In this document: positions 8,145-16,195 of the stretch, one piece after another | How the letters are laid out: each line of letters opens with the position of its first letter | Position numbering within the stretch: the stretch's first letter is position 1 | From: Pseudoalteromonas phenolica | GTDB lineage: Bacteria > Pseudomonadota > Gammaproteobacteria > Enterobacterales > Alteromonadaceae | Direction of reading: 5' to 3' | Assembly (NCBI RefSeq): GCF_005876835.1 | Contig: NZ_PPSW01000017.1 | Coordinates: 1 to 64,000, forward strand | DNA: 64,000 nucleotides | The notes under the pieces: model-generated | Seen by the model: the letters and a program-made list of their open reading frames with translations, nothing else | What the model was told of the DNA's origin: nothing | Databases searched by the model: none | Position numbers and translations under genes: made by a program

Positions 8145-8878
8145 GTACCCAACCTAAACTAGTTGTCATTACAGGCGCTTCTTCGGGCATTGGTGAAGCC
8201 TTGGCGCTGGAGTATGCACAACAAGGTTTCGCGGTATATGCGTGCGGAAGAAATCAAGCAAAGTTAGACGCGTTAAGTCAGAAATCAGCAAACATCATAC
8301 CTTGTATTTTCGATTTAAATGACAAAAACGCACTTAGAAGCGCTCTGCCCAAAGACTTAGCCATTGACCATTTAATTCTAAATGCAGGCACTTGTGAGTA
8401 TATAGATAACCCTAAACAATTCGATGGCGAATTATTTGAAAGAGTCATTCAAACTAATTTGATTGCCGTAGGTTATTGTTTAGAAACTTGGTTAAAGCAA
8501 ATGAAGTTTGGTGGTCAGGTTGGTTTGATGAGTTCAAGTGCCGCCTATGTGCCACTGACGCGCGCTGAAGCCTATGGTGCATCAAAAGCGGGTATTACAT
8601 ATTTGGCTAAAACGCTCAGTGTAGACCTAGAGCCACAAGAGATTGGCATCAGTGTTATTCACCCAGGGTTTGTAAAAACACCGCTTACAGACAAAAACGA
8701 CTTCGATATGCCGGGCATTATTGAAGCTGATGATGCCGCAAAAGCCATCTTCAAAGGTATGAGCAAAAGTACATTCGATATTCATTTTCCTAAAGGCTTT
8801 ACGTGGACGCTTAAAGTCTTATCTCTTTTACCCTTTAGTCTCTGGCGTCCGCTCGCTAAAAGGATGATAAAAACATGA
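8141..8878 (+). CDS. Short-chain dehydrogenase/reductase
   Basis: This is a classical SDR of 245 residues. The cofactor motif TGASSGIG lies at about residues 11-18, NAG at about 80-82, the catalytic serine in LMSSSAAY (about 130) and the catalytic YGASK at about 148-152. It overlaps the preceding gene and the following FAD oxidoreductase by four bases each, so the three are translationally coupled. The cluster suggests a fatty-acid-derived alcohol or ketone as substrate, but the sequence does not decide this. Confidence 0.93.
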   Translation: MSTQPKLVVITGASSGIGEALALEYAQQGFAVYACGRNQAKLDALSQKSANIIPCIFDLNDKNALRSALPKDLAIDHLILNAGTCEYIDNPKQFDGELFERVIQTNLIAVGYCLETWLKQMKFGGQVGLMSSSAAYVPLTRAEAYGASKAGITYLAKTLSVDLEPQEIGISVIHPGFVKTPLTDKNDFDMPGIIEADDAAKAIFKGMSKSTFDIHFPKGFTWTLKVLSLLPFSLWRPLAKRMIKT

Positions 8879-10125
8879 AGAAAGTTGCCATCATAGGTAG
8901 TGGTATTTCTGGTTTAACCTGCGCTTACTTGTTATCAAAAAAATACGATATCAAGTTATTTGAAAAGAACGATTATATTGGTGGTCACACGGCCACCGTT
9001 GATGTCGAGGTCGAGGGTAAAGAGTACGCTATTGATACCGGTTTTATTGTTTGTAATAACAAAACCTATCCGAACTTTTTAAAACTGCTTAGTCAAATTG
9101 GCGTTGACTATAAAGACACTGAAATGAGTTTTAGTGTGCACAACGTACAATCGGGCTTAGAGTACAATGGCAATAATTTAAGTTCGTTATTTGCGCAGCG
9201 CCGCAATATTTTGAACCCAAAATTTTGGGGGCTAATTAGAGAAATCCTGCGTTTCAACAAGGCGTGTAAGGCGTTACATGCTCAACAAATTGCCCCTCAT
9301 TTAACATTGGGTGACTTTCTAGACGAACAGTGTTTTTCAGATTATTTCGGCCAGCACTATATTTTGCCAATGGGTGCTGCTATTTGGTCAACCAGCTTAC
9401 AAGAGATGCGCGATTTCGAACTACGTTTCTTTGTACAGTTTTTTTACAACCATGGTTTGTTAAATATCAGCGACCGCCCGCAGTGGCATGTTATAAAAGG
9501 CGGTTCTCGTGAATATGTGAAGCCATTAACGCGTGAATTTGCAGACAAAATTTGCCTCAACAGCGATATAAGTTCGGTCACACGTAACGATGATAGTGTT
9601 GTGGTAAAGCTTGCCGATGGCAGTGAAGAGTTATTTGATGAAGTGGTATTTGCATGTCATTCAGATCAAGCTCTTGCATTATTGGCAGATGCGAACGAAC
9701 AAGAGCAGCAAGTACTTGGTGCTATACCTTACAGTGAAAACCAAGTGGTGCTTCATACCGATACCAATATGTTGCCAAAGCGTCCACTTGCTTGGGCTAG
9801 CTGGAACTACCGCTTAGACAATACCAATATGCGCCCAGCCGCGGTGACCTACAATATGAATATATTGCAGGGTCTGCAAAGTGACACCACCTTCTGTGTG
9901 ACATTGAATCAAACTGCAATCATAGAGAAATCTAAAATATTAAGAGAATTCACCTATCACCATCCGGTGTTTAACAAGCAAAGTATGGCAGCGCAACAGC
10001 GTCGCTCTGACATCTGTGGTAAAAACCGAACCCACTTCTGTGGTGCGTACTGGTATAACGGCTTCCACGAAGATGGCGTGCGTTCAGCACTAGACGTGTG
10101 TAAACGATTCGAGTGTGAGCTGTAA
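8875..10125 (+). CDS. FAD-dependent amine-oxidase-like oxidoreductase of the CFA cluster
   Basis: A Rossmann motif opens the protein (VAIIGSGISGLTCAYLL, then LFEKNDYIGGHTATVDV), followed by IDTGFIVCNN, as in the NAD(P)/FAD-binding proteins encoded beside cyclopropane-fatty-acid-synthase homologues. The C-terminus has a typical flavin-site segment (CGAYWYNGFHEDGVRSALD). At 416 residues it is complete. In Rhodobacter a flavoprotein of this type and a methyltransferase make furan fatty acids from membrane lipids. Desaturation or oxidation of a methylated acyl chain is therefore a reasonable but unproven role. It is coupled to the SDR before it and the DUF1365 gene after it. Confidence 0.9.
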   Translation: MKKVAIIGSGISGLTCAYLLSKKYDIKLFEKNDYIGGHTATVDVEVEGKEYAIDTGFIVCNNKTYPNFLKLLSQIGVDYKDTEMSFSVHNVQSGLEYNGNNLSSLFAQRRNILNPKFWGLIREILRFNKACKALHAQQIAPHLTLGDFLDEQCFSDYFGQHYILPMGAAIWSTSLQEMRDFELRFFVQFFYNHGLLNISDRPQWHVIKGGSREYVKPLTREFADKICLNSDISSVTRNDDSVVVKLADGSEELFDEVVFACHSDQALALLADANEQEQQVLGAIPYSENQVVLHTDTNMLPKRPLAWASWNYRLDNTNMRPAAVTYNMNILQGLQSDTTFCVTLNQTAIIEKSKILREFTYHHPVFNKQSMAAQQRRSDICGKNRTHFCGAYWYNGFHEDGVRSALDVCKRFECEL

Positions 10126-10127
10126 TT

Positions 10128-10853
10128 ATGAATAGCGCGATTTATCAGGGCCAAGTCAGACACAGACGTTTTAGTCCGAAGAGTCATGAGTTTAACTACA
10201 CCATGACGCAACTCGCGCTAGACTTAGATGAAGTTGAAGAATTAGCAGCGACTCATTCAGTCTTTAGCTTGAAAAAATTTGCGCCTATGAGTTTTTTTCA
10301 AGCTGATTATGTAAAAAATGAACCGGGTAATTTAAAACAACGTATAGGAAGTAAAGTTTCCCAACTGGGTGGGAAATGGGATGGCGAAAAAGTCACGTTA
10401 ATGGGCCAGTGCCGATGTTTCGGTTTTTATTTTAGCCCAGCAAACTTTTATTTTTGTTATCAAAATGACGGTGAATGTCGCTATATGCTGGTTGAGGTAA
10501 GCAATACACCTTGGCTTGAGCGTCATTACTATTTGGTTGATTTACAAGGCGATATGAAAAATCAAAAAGACTTTCATGTGTCGCCTTTTATGGACTTAGA
10601 CATGCAATATCATTGGCGGGTAAAGCCGCCTGCAGAGCACGTTCTAGTTCATATTGAAAATCACAAAGACCATAAGCAATTTGATGCCACGCTTGCGATG
10701 AAAAAGCGTGAAATAACAAAAAGTAGTTTGTTTAAAGCATGGCTGGCAGCACCACTAATGCCAATCAAAGTGGTTGCTGGCATTTACTGGCAAGCTGCAA
10801 AATTGTTCGCCAAGCGTATCCCATTTATTGCGCACCCTGAGACTAGAGGTTAA
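10128..10853 (+). CDS. DUF1365 family protein
   Basis: This is a complete DUF1365 protein (241 residues), starting YQGQVRHRRFSPKSHEF and carrying the conserved FYFSPANFYFCY, EVSNTPW and HVSPFMDLDMQYHW segments. The biochemical function of the family is unknown. It is nearly always found between the FAD oxidoreductase and the cyclopropane-fatty-acid-synthase homologue, as here, with two-base gaps on both sides. This suggests it works on the same membrane-lipid reaction. Confidence 0.92.
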   Translation: MNSAIYQGQVRHRRFSPKSHEFNYTMTQLALDLDEVEELAATHSVFSLKKFAPMSFFQADYVKNEPGNLKQRIGSKVSQLGGKWDGEKVTLMGQCRCFGFYFSPANFYFCYQNDGECRYMLVEVSNTPWLERHYYLVDLQGDMKNQKDFHVSPFMDLDMQYHWRVKPPAEHVLVHIENHKDHKQFDATLAMKKREITKSSLFKAWLAAPLMPIKVVAGIYWQAAKLFAKRIPFIAHPETRG

Positions 10854-10855
10854 TA

Positions 10856-12130
10856 ATGGAACAGTCATCTACCAATGTCACCGCAACAACGAATCTGGAA
10901 CAACTTTCTTGGTTTGAGAACAAATGTCGTAATCTAGTTTTTTCTTTGCTTGATAAACTAGAGAAAGCCAGTTTAGAAATAGAAGAAGCTGGGCAGATCA
11001 CTCGCTTGGGTAACACTGATGCAAAGCTATGCGGCAAGATCATCGTGCAAGATGCCTCAATGTTTGTCGATTTCGTAAAAGGTGGCAGTATTGCTGCGGC
11101 TGAAGCCTACATCGCGAAAAAATGGACGACGCCAAACTTAACCGAAGTTATCCAAGTATTTGCCCGTTGCCAAGAACAGCTTGATGAAATAGAGAAGCAG
11201 GGCGCATGGTTTACCCAACTGAAAAATAAGATTTTTCATCGTAAAAATGCCAATACCCAAAGCGGATCAAAAAATAACATCTTGGCGCATTACGACTTGG
11301 GCAATGAGTTGTACACCCGCTTTTTAGACAGCACCATGATGTACTCAAGCGCGATTTATAGCGACACGGCAACCGAGCTGCATGAAGCGCAACTCAACAA
11401 ACTTAAAACTATTTGCGACAAGCTCGATTTAAAGCCGACCGACCATTTAATAGAAATTGGCACTGGTTGGGGTGGCTTGGCGATTTTTGCTGCTGAAAAC
11501 TATGGTTGTCAGGTGACAACGACAACCATTTCAGACGCACAATACGAGTTTGCGGTTGATAAAGTGAAAGCGAAGGGGCTTGAAGATAAGATCACTTTGC
11601 TGAAGAAGGACTACCGTTTGCTCGAAGGTAAATACGATAAGTTAGTTTCAATCGAAATGATAGAAGCCGTAGGTCATGAATTTATGGCGGAGTTTTTCGC
11701 TAAGTGTAATAGCTTGCTTAAAGACAACGGCCTAATGCTTGTTCAAGCAATTACCATCTTAGACTCTCGTTACGATCATTACCGTACTAACGTTGACTTT
11801 ATTCAACGCTATATCTTCCCAGGTGGATGTTTGCCATCGATTGCAGTTATGAGCAAACACGTTGCCGAGCAAACCAATATGATGCTCGATAATATCCAAG
11901 ATATCGGTTTGCACTATGCAAGAACACTGGCAGATTGGCGCAAAGGCTTTGATGCAAATTGGCAACCGCTTACAGAGTTTGGCTTTGACGAGCAGTTCAA
12001 ACGATTATGGCATTTCTATTTGGCATACTGTGAAGGCGCGTTTTTAGAGCGTGTGATAAGCACTCATCATTTAGTGCTTCGTAAGCCTAATTATCGAAAC
12101 GATACCGATGAACAAATTTGCCGTTATTAA
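10856..12130 (+). CDS. cfa: Cyclopropane-fatty-acyl-phospholipid synthase family methyltransferase
   Basis: This is a SAM-dependent enzyme acting on double bonds of membrane phospholipid acyl chains. The central methyltransferase domain has HYDLGNELYTRFLDSTMMYS, the SAM loop LIEIGTGWGGLAIFAA and the family block YRTNVDFIQRYIFPGGCLPS, followed by LHYARTLADWRKGFD. An N-terminal sterol-carrier-like region precedes it. At 424 residues it is slightly longer than E. coli Cfa. The start is two bases after the DUF1365 stop, and the next gene begins inside its last codons. A CFA homologue is a known member of ChrR/RpoE regulons; whether the product is a cyclopropane or another methylated lipid cannot be told. 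Confidence 0.93.
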   Translation: MEQSSTNVTATTNLEQLSWFENKCRNLVFSLLDKLEKASLEIEEAGQITRLGNTDAKLCGKIIVQDASMFVDFVKGGSIAAAEAYIAKKWTTPNLTEVIQVFARCQEQLDEIEKQGAWFTQLKNKIFHRKNANTQSGSKNNILAHYDLGNELYTRFLDSTMMYSSAIYSDTATELHEAQLNKLKTICDKLDLKPTDHLIEIGTGWGGLAIFAAENYGCQVTTTTISDAQYEFAVDKVKAKGLEDKITLLKKDYRLLEGKYDKLVSIEMIEAVGHEFMAEFFAKCNSLLKDNGLMLVQAITILDSRYDHYRTNVDFIQRYIFPGGCLPSIAVMSKHVAEQTNMMLDNIQDIGLHYARTLADWRKGFDANWQPLTEFGFDEQFKRLWHFYLAYCEGAFLERVISTHHLVLRKPNYRNDTDEQICRY

Positions 12131-12602
12131 CTTCTTCCTATTCCAGCTTGTATGGTTTACCTGTGCTTTGTTGACCGAATATGCAAGCTGGCTTTTATTG
12201 CCCTTAATTGCTCTGCACTTCGCAGTATTTAATCATCGATCCCGAGATTTCAAGCTGCTGCCAATTGCTTCTGTCGGCATAGCGTTTGATTTTTTGATGT
12301 TCAAGTTGGGTATTTTAACCTTCAGTGAGAGCTTTTTTCCGGCTTGGCTATGTTTGCTTTGGCTGATGTTTGTGCTTAGTCTCAATTATTCTTTTGAGTG
12401 GATGAATAAACTCAATGTGTTTATTAACGCCTTTATCGGAGGCATTTTTGGCCCGCTGAGTTACTTTGCTGCGGTTAAATTTGGTGCGCTGGGTATGGGC
12501 GTTGCGCAGACACAATTTTTATTTATTTATGCTCTTGGTTGGGCGTTAATCATGCCATTGCTGATCTATTTAAACAACAGACCGTATTACAAGTTAAGCT
12601 AA
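12108..12602 (+). CDS. DUF2878 family inner-membrane protein
   Basis: This is a small integral membrane protein of 164 residues with about five hydrophobic segments (FFLFQLVWFTCALL, WLLLPLIALHFAVF, FLMFKLGILTF, LCLLWLMFVLSL and later ones). It fits DUF2878, a family typical of ChrR/CFA clusters and without a known reaction. It starts 22 bases before the end of the CFA gene in another frame, so translation is probably coupled. Its position suggests a membrane partner of the lipid-modifying enzymes. Confidence 0.85.
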   Translation: MNKFAVINFFLFQLVWFTCALLTEYASWLLLPLIALHFAVFNHRSRDFKLLPIASVGIAFDFLMFKLGILTFSESFFPAWLCLLWLMFVLSLNYSFEWMNKLNVFINAFIGGIFGPLSYFAAVKFGALGMGVAQTQFLFIYALGWALIMPLLIYLNNRPYYKLS

Positions 12603-12619
12603 ATCAACAGGAACACGTA

Positions 12620-13114
12620 ATGCGTGTGATTTTTTTAATTTGTTTTTTATTTTCTTTTAACGTTTTTGCCTCACCAGTACAAGACCTCACAAAATACGGT
12701 GAGGGTCAAATGTCTGTGATGTTTTGGGATCTGTATAAAGCAGAATTGTTCGGACAAACACCCAGCTATCAAGCGGATGCCACCCCAATCGCGCTGAAAA
12801 TTACTTACCTCAGAGACATAGACAAAAAAGACTTGATAGAAGCTACGTTAGATCAATGGGTTCACATTGGCTATGAAAATGAAGCTATTCCAAATTGGGC
12901 AACGCAACTTGAGCAAATCTGGCCCGATATCAAAGAAGGTAGTCAACTTACTATTCGTGTGCACCCCAATGGTGCATCAGATTTTTATGATGCGACGAGC
13001 AAAATAGGCAGTATGACAGATCAGCAGTTTGGTAAAGCTTTTCTAGCAATTTGGCTTAGTGAAAAAACCTCGGAACCGAAACTGCGTGCACAACTTATTG
13101 GAGAGAAAAAATGA
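12620..13114 (+). CDS. Periplasmic chalcone-isomerase-like protein
   Basis: The first 17 or so residues form a Sec signal peptide (MRVIFLICFLFSFNVFA, then SPVQ). The rest matches the bacterial chalcone-isomerase-like domain: YGEGQMSVMFWDLYKAELFG, LKITYLRDIDKKDLIEAT, WATQLEQIWPDIKEGSQLT and FGKAFLAIWLSEKTSEPKLR. These bacterial homologues have no proven isomerase activity; some bind fatty acids. I chose the ATG at 12620 because it has AGGA upstream and starts the signal peptide directly; the longer frame from 12539 lies inside the DUF2878 gene. It overlaps the next gene by four bases. Confidence 0.87.
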   Translation: MRVIFLICFLFSFNVFASPVQDLTKYGEGQMSVMFWDLYKAELFGQTPSYQADATPIALKITYLRDIDKKDLIEATLDQWVHIGYENEAIPNWATQLEQIWPDIKEGSQLTIRVHPNGASDFYDATSKIGSMTDQQFGKAFLAIWLSEKTSEPKLRAQLIGEKK

Positions 13115-13647
13115 TCAGAGTGCTAACACTCATCCTAGGATTAATGTTTATAGTTGGATGTTCAAGCAACCATATTGATGATTACGCCGACAAAACACCT
13201 GTGCTTAAATTAGAGGAGTTTTTTCAGGGCGAGCTAAAAGCTCATGGTGTGGTGCTCGACAGAAGTGGTGCATTTCAGCGTAGTTTTACCGTTAAGTTAA
13301 TCGGCACTTGGCAGCAAGAAAGTGGTCAGCTAAAAGGCAAGTTAGATGAGTGGTTTGTCTACGATGATGGGGAAAAAGACACACGCACTTGGCTGATAAC
13401 AAAAACCGCAGAAGGTGAATATACGGGCACTGCCAATGATGTAATTGGTCAAGCAAATGGTCAGGCTCGTGGTAATGCTTTGTACTGGCGTTACGACCTA
13501 GAAATTCAATATAAAGGCGACCCTTTGGTCGTTACCCTCGACGATTGGATGTATTTGGTCGATGAAAACCGCTTAATTAACCGTACAGAGATTATTAAGT
13601 TTGGTTTTAAAGTGGGTGAAGTGTTGTTGAGTATTGAGAAGGTGTAA
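13111..13647 (+). CDS. DUF3833 family lipoprotein
   Basis: The N-terminus is a lipoprotein signal peptide with lipobox IVGC (cleavage before C17), then SSNHIDD. The mature part, with KLEEFFQGELKAHGVVLDRSG, FTVKLIGTW, WLITK and DDWMYLVDENRLINRTEI, fits DUF3833, a barrel-like family found with CFA clusters. The role is unknown; binding or moving modified lipid in the envelope is an inference. This is the last gene of the long operon that starts at the sigma factor. A hairpin with the stop codon in its loop ends the block. Confidence 0.88.
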   Translation: MIRVLTLILGLMFIVGCSSNHIDDYADKTPVLKLEEFFQGELKAHGVVLDRSGAFQRSFTVKLIGTWQQESGQLKGKLDEWFVYDDGEKDTRTWLITKTAEGEYTGTANDVIGQANGQARGNALYWRYDLEIQYKGDPLVVTLDDWMYLVDENRLINRTEIIKFGFKVGEVLLSIEKV

Positions 13648-13660
13648 ACCACCTTCTCAA
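13634..13660 (+). terminator. Terminator-like hairpin over the DUF3833 stop codon
   Basis: TTGAGAAGGTG (13634-13644) and CACCTTCTCAA (13650-13660) are perfect 11-base inverted repeats around a five-base loop that contains the TAA stop. There is no clear T run after it. It lies between two genes that face each other and may end transcription from both sides. Confidence 0.55.
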
Positions 13661-13678
13661 GGTTTCTGCTTGTTTGAA

Positions 13679-14023
13679 TTAATTCTTTCGCTTCTCAAAC
13701 GAACTAGAAATCACCAATAATGAAGTTATGATTATAGTAAGGTCATGAAGCGGTATCGCGATTACAGAGCCGAGCGTAATTGCCAAAAGAGCAAATAATA
13801 TACAAGGGAGCACAGTTGCTAAGAATTGATGTTTGTAGAGCCTATGACCAACTAAACTGAAATACAAAGCTGCTAGAACAGCTCCAACAAGCGCCGATAT
13901 ACAGTAAGTTAAACTATTTTGTACTGTAAGAGTCACTTCTTGATTGTAGACGTCCAGTCCGAAGACAAGCATGGCTGTAGTCAAACCAATTGCTAGGTAA
14001 TGCACTAATAATTCTTTATTCAT
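13679..14023 (-). CDS. Small hypothetical membrane protein
   Basis: I do not recognise a family. The protein has 114 residues and three to four hydrophobic segments (LAIGLTTAMLVFGLDV, LTYCISALVGAVLAALYFSLV, FLATVLPCILFALLAITLG, DLTIIITSLLVIS), with a short basic C-terminus FEKRKN. A good AAGGA ribosome site lies before the ATG. It stands between the end of the lipid operon (opposite strand) and the DUF2059 gene. No function can be assigned. Confidence 0.65.
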   Translation of the reverse strand: MNKELLVHYLAIGLTTAMLVFGLDVYNQEVTLTVQNSLTYCISALVGAVLAALYFSLVGHRLYKHQFLATVLPCILFALLAITLGSVIAIPLHDLTIIITSLLVISSSFEKRKN

Positions 14024-14087
14024 TGTTTTCCTTATCTTTTCTGTCCTATCCTATAGATACCCCACTAATGACCACTCAGTATGTTGG

Positions 14088-14561
14088 TTATTTTTGTTGT
14101 TCTGATAGTTGCTTTAGTCTCTCTGCTTCTTCTTTTATCATAGCTTGCAACTCTGGCATATTCTCCTGAACACGTGCAGCGCCAATTTGTGCACCTTGAG
14201 CCATAAGCTGCGGCATTTTCTCTATGGTTTTTTTACCTGTTGGTGTTTCGTAAAAAGCAGTTAATTCCCTTAATTCTTGAGCAGTAAACGCCTGTGAATA
14301 AATATATATGAACTCGAATTCTAAACTTTCCCAGCTCATATGTTTTTGGAAAAACTTCATCATTACTGATTTGAAAGGAGCCAGGGTAGGTTGTTGCTGA
14401 ATTTGAATGTCTACCATATTAGACATAGAGTCATTCATGACCTTGTCCATATCCATGACTTTCATTAGTTTTGCAGCCTCAACTTCCGCCTCTGAGCTTG
14501 CGATTGAAGTGAATGAATAAGCCAGTAAGACTGCAAGCAATGTTATTTTTATAATTTTCAT
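14088..14561 (-). CDS. DUF2059 family secreted protein
   Basis: A Sec signal peptide (MKIIKITLLAVLLAYSFTSIAS) is followed by a helical domain of the DUF2059 type: AAKLMKVMDMDKVMNDSMSNMV early, then YSQAFTAQELRELTAFYETPTGKK, which is the family hallmark. The function of these periplasmic proteins is unknown. I chose 14561 because AAGGA lies seven bases upstream and the signal peptide begins there; a longer frame to 14603 runs into the preceding gene. The beta-lactamase-like gene ends 10 bases upstream on the same strand, so the two are probably co-transcribed. Confidence 0.85.
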   Translation of the reverse strand: MKIIKITLLAVLLAYSFTSIASSEAEVEAAKLMKVMDMDKVMNDSMSNMVDIQIQQQPTLAPFKSVMMKFFQKHMSWESLEFEFIYIYSQAFTAQELRELTAFYETPTGKKTIEKMPQLMAQGAQIGAARVQENMPELQAMIKEEAERLKQLSEQQK

Positions 14562-14571
14562 TTGGATGTCC

Positions 14572-15891
14572 TTAAAGTATTTTTCGCAAAGGCTGACCTT
14601 CACCTCGATAAAGGCTAACGGGCGTCAGTGTTATTGCTTCATTGATTTTCTTCAGTTTATAGTAGTTTTCGGTACATTCAAATGAAAATGCTTTATCTGC
14701 TCTTAAGGTTAGACGTTGCTTAGGTTCGTTATTTTTTTGAGCAAAAAACTGATTATTTTCTTGTGAGATAGTCATGATGCGTTGGTCAGTAAATTGATAC
14801 TTTCCAACTAAGTCTTCAGCGAAGTCTTTATTGATATCAGTGATTGGCGCGGGTGATAATTTTAATTGTTTCGCAATCATATCTAGCACTAATGGACCAG
14901 GGTGCTTAGCATCATTATTGCTAAATGCCACTGCATATAGGTCGTTTTCAGGCAGGTAAATAGACCAAGTCATGAATCCAGGGATCCAGCCTTCGTGGTT
15001 AACGGTCACTTTTCCGCTAATGGGGTAGTTATAGAGGCCAAATCCGTAAGGCGAAGTTTCTCCATTACTTAAAACAGTTGGAGTTATCATTTTTTGATAA
15101 CTATGTTTAGAGATAACTTTTCCATTCATGAGCCCTTGCTGCCAACGACTCATATCTTCAAGGGTCGATGTAATTGCACCTGAGGCATGAATCCAACTTC
15201 TGTCTACTTTGATAGGTGACTCATTGTGGCTTGTATAGCCTGTCGTGCCAGTGCTACCTTCACCTTGCCTAATAACATATGAGTGATTCATTTGTAAGGG
15301 TTTAAAAATATGTGCTTTTAAATAGTCGGCATAAGGCAAGCCAGATACAACTTCTATGACTTTGCCGAGCAATACATACCCTGTATTGGAGTAGTTAAAC
15401 ACCTCGCCCGATCCGGCTATCATAGACTGTTTTGTGATCTCTTTGATGATGACATCAAAACTTTTCTCCTTGTGCCATATATTTCTGATCCTCGGATCAT
15501 TGTTATAGTTTGGCAAACCCGAAGTATGGCTAAGCACACGTTCAATGGTGACTTTTGCATAGTCTTTTGGCAGGCCTTCAATGAAATCTCCAAGTGTATT
15601 CGACAATTTTAATTTATCGCGTTCAGCAAGCTGTAAAATAGCTGCAGCTGTAAATTGTTTTGATACTGAGCCAATTTGAAAAACGTCATCAAGTTTGAGT
15701 CGCTGTTTGTTTTGTATATTTGCAAGACCAGCTACACCGCTGTAAATCACTGCTCCTGATTGCTCTAACCTGACGGCTACTCCAGGGTTTGAATCAGAGG
15801 TATGACAGGCGAGAGTTTCGCTAAATGGATTTTGTTTCGCGAACGAAAGAGGGGCAAATAAAGTGGCAATGAATACAGCAGTCCTAAGCAT
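14572..15891 (-). CDS. Beta-lactamase class C-like serine hydrolase
   Basis: This is a secreted serine hydrolase of 439 residues. A signal peptide (MLRTAVFIATLFAPLSFA) precedes the penicillin-binding fold with the active-site SVSK (SxxK), the YSNTGY motif (YxN) and HEGW in place of KTG. A C-terminal extension (about 350-439) looks like the small barrel often found in esterase or peptidase members. Family members include D-aminopeptidases, esterases and true AmpC. This one is more likely an esterase or peptidase than an antibiotic-resistance enzyme, because no ampR-like regulator is nearby. Confidence 0.88.
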   Translation of the reverse strand: MLRTAVFIATLFAPLSFAKQNPFSETLACHTSDSNPGVAVRLEQSGAVIYSGVAGLANIQNKQRLKLDDVFQIGSVSKQFTAAAILQLAERDKLKLSNTLGDFIEGLPKDYAKVTIERVLSHTSGLPNYNNDPRIRNIWHKEKSFDVIIKEITKQSMIAGSGEVFNYSNTGYVLLGKVIEVVSGLPYADYLKAHIFKPLQMNHSYVIRQGEGSTGTTGYTSHNESPIKVDRSWIHASGAITSTLEDMSRWQQGLMNGKVISKHSYQKMITPTVLSNGETSPYGFGLYNYPISGKVTVNHEGWIPGFMTWSIYLPENDLYAVAFSNNDAKHPGPLVLDMIAKQLKLSPAPITDINKDFAEDLVGKYQFTDQRIMTISQENNQFFAQKNNEPKQRLTLRADKAFSFECTENYYKLKKINEAITLTPVSLYRGEGQPLRKIL

Positions 15892-16149
15892 GTGTTTTCC
15901 TGAATTGATGTGTAGTTGAAAGTTAGCCTTTGCTTCAATTGTTATTATTGCAGTAAAGAAGCACCAGATTCTTGAATTAAAAAAATTTAATCAAGTAACT
16001 AACCTGAGTTCAGGCTAACTAAACATATATTAGTAAGGGGCTAAAGCTGAATCAATTATGAATAAATTTAGTGTGGTCCTACTTTCATTCATTTAAGTGG
16101 TGGGTTTGCAGAGTAGTAAGCATGAGCATTAAACGGATTGCTAATTTAA
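15892..16149. other. Intergenic region with no recognised gene
   Basis: The stretch holds the upstream region of the beta-lactamase-like gene (AGGA before its ATG) and, further right, the end of the tricorn transcript. It is AT-rich with stops in all frames. I see no RNA gene, repeat or conserved motif. Confidence 0.6.
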
Positions 16150-16182
16150 AGAAAAGGCCTTAAACAGTGATGTCTAAGGCCT
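16150..16182 (-). terminator. Rho-independent terminator of the tricorn-like gene
   Basis: Read on the minus strand, AGGCCTTA, a 12-base loop and TAAGGCCT form a perfect 8-base stem followed by TTTCTTT. It lies 14 bases after the stop of the tricorn-like protease gene. Confidence 0.75.
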
Positions 16183-16195
16183 ATATAAACTATAG

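Noticed and set aside
14572..15891. AmpC-type resistance beta-lactamase
   Set aside because: The third motif is HEGW rather than KTG, an extra C-terminal domain is present, and no ampR lies nearby; a general serine hydrolase is safer.
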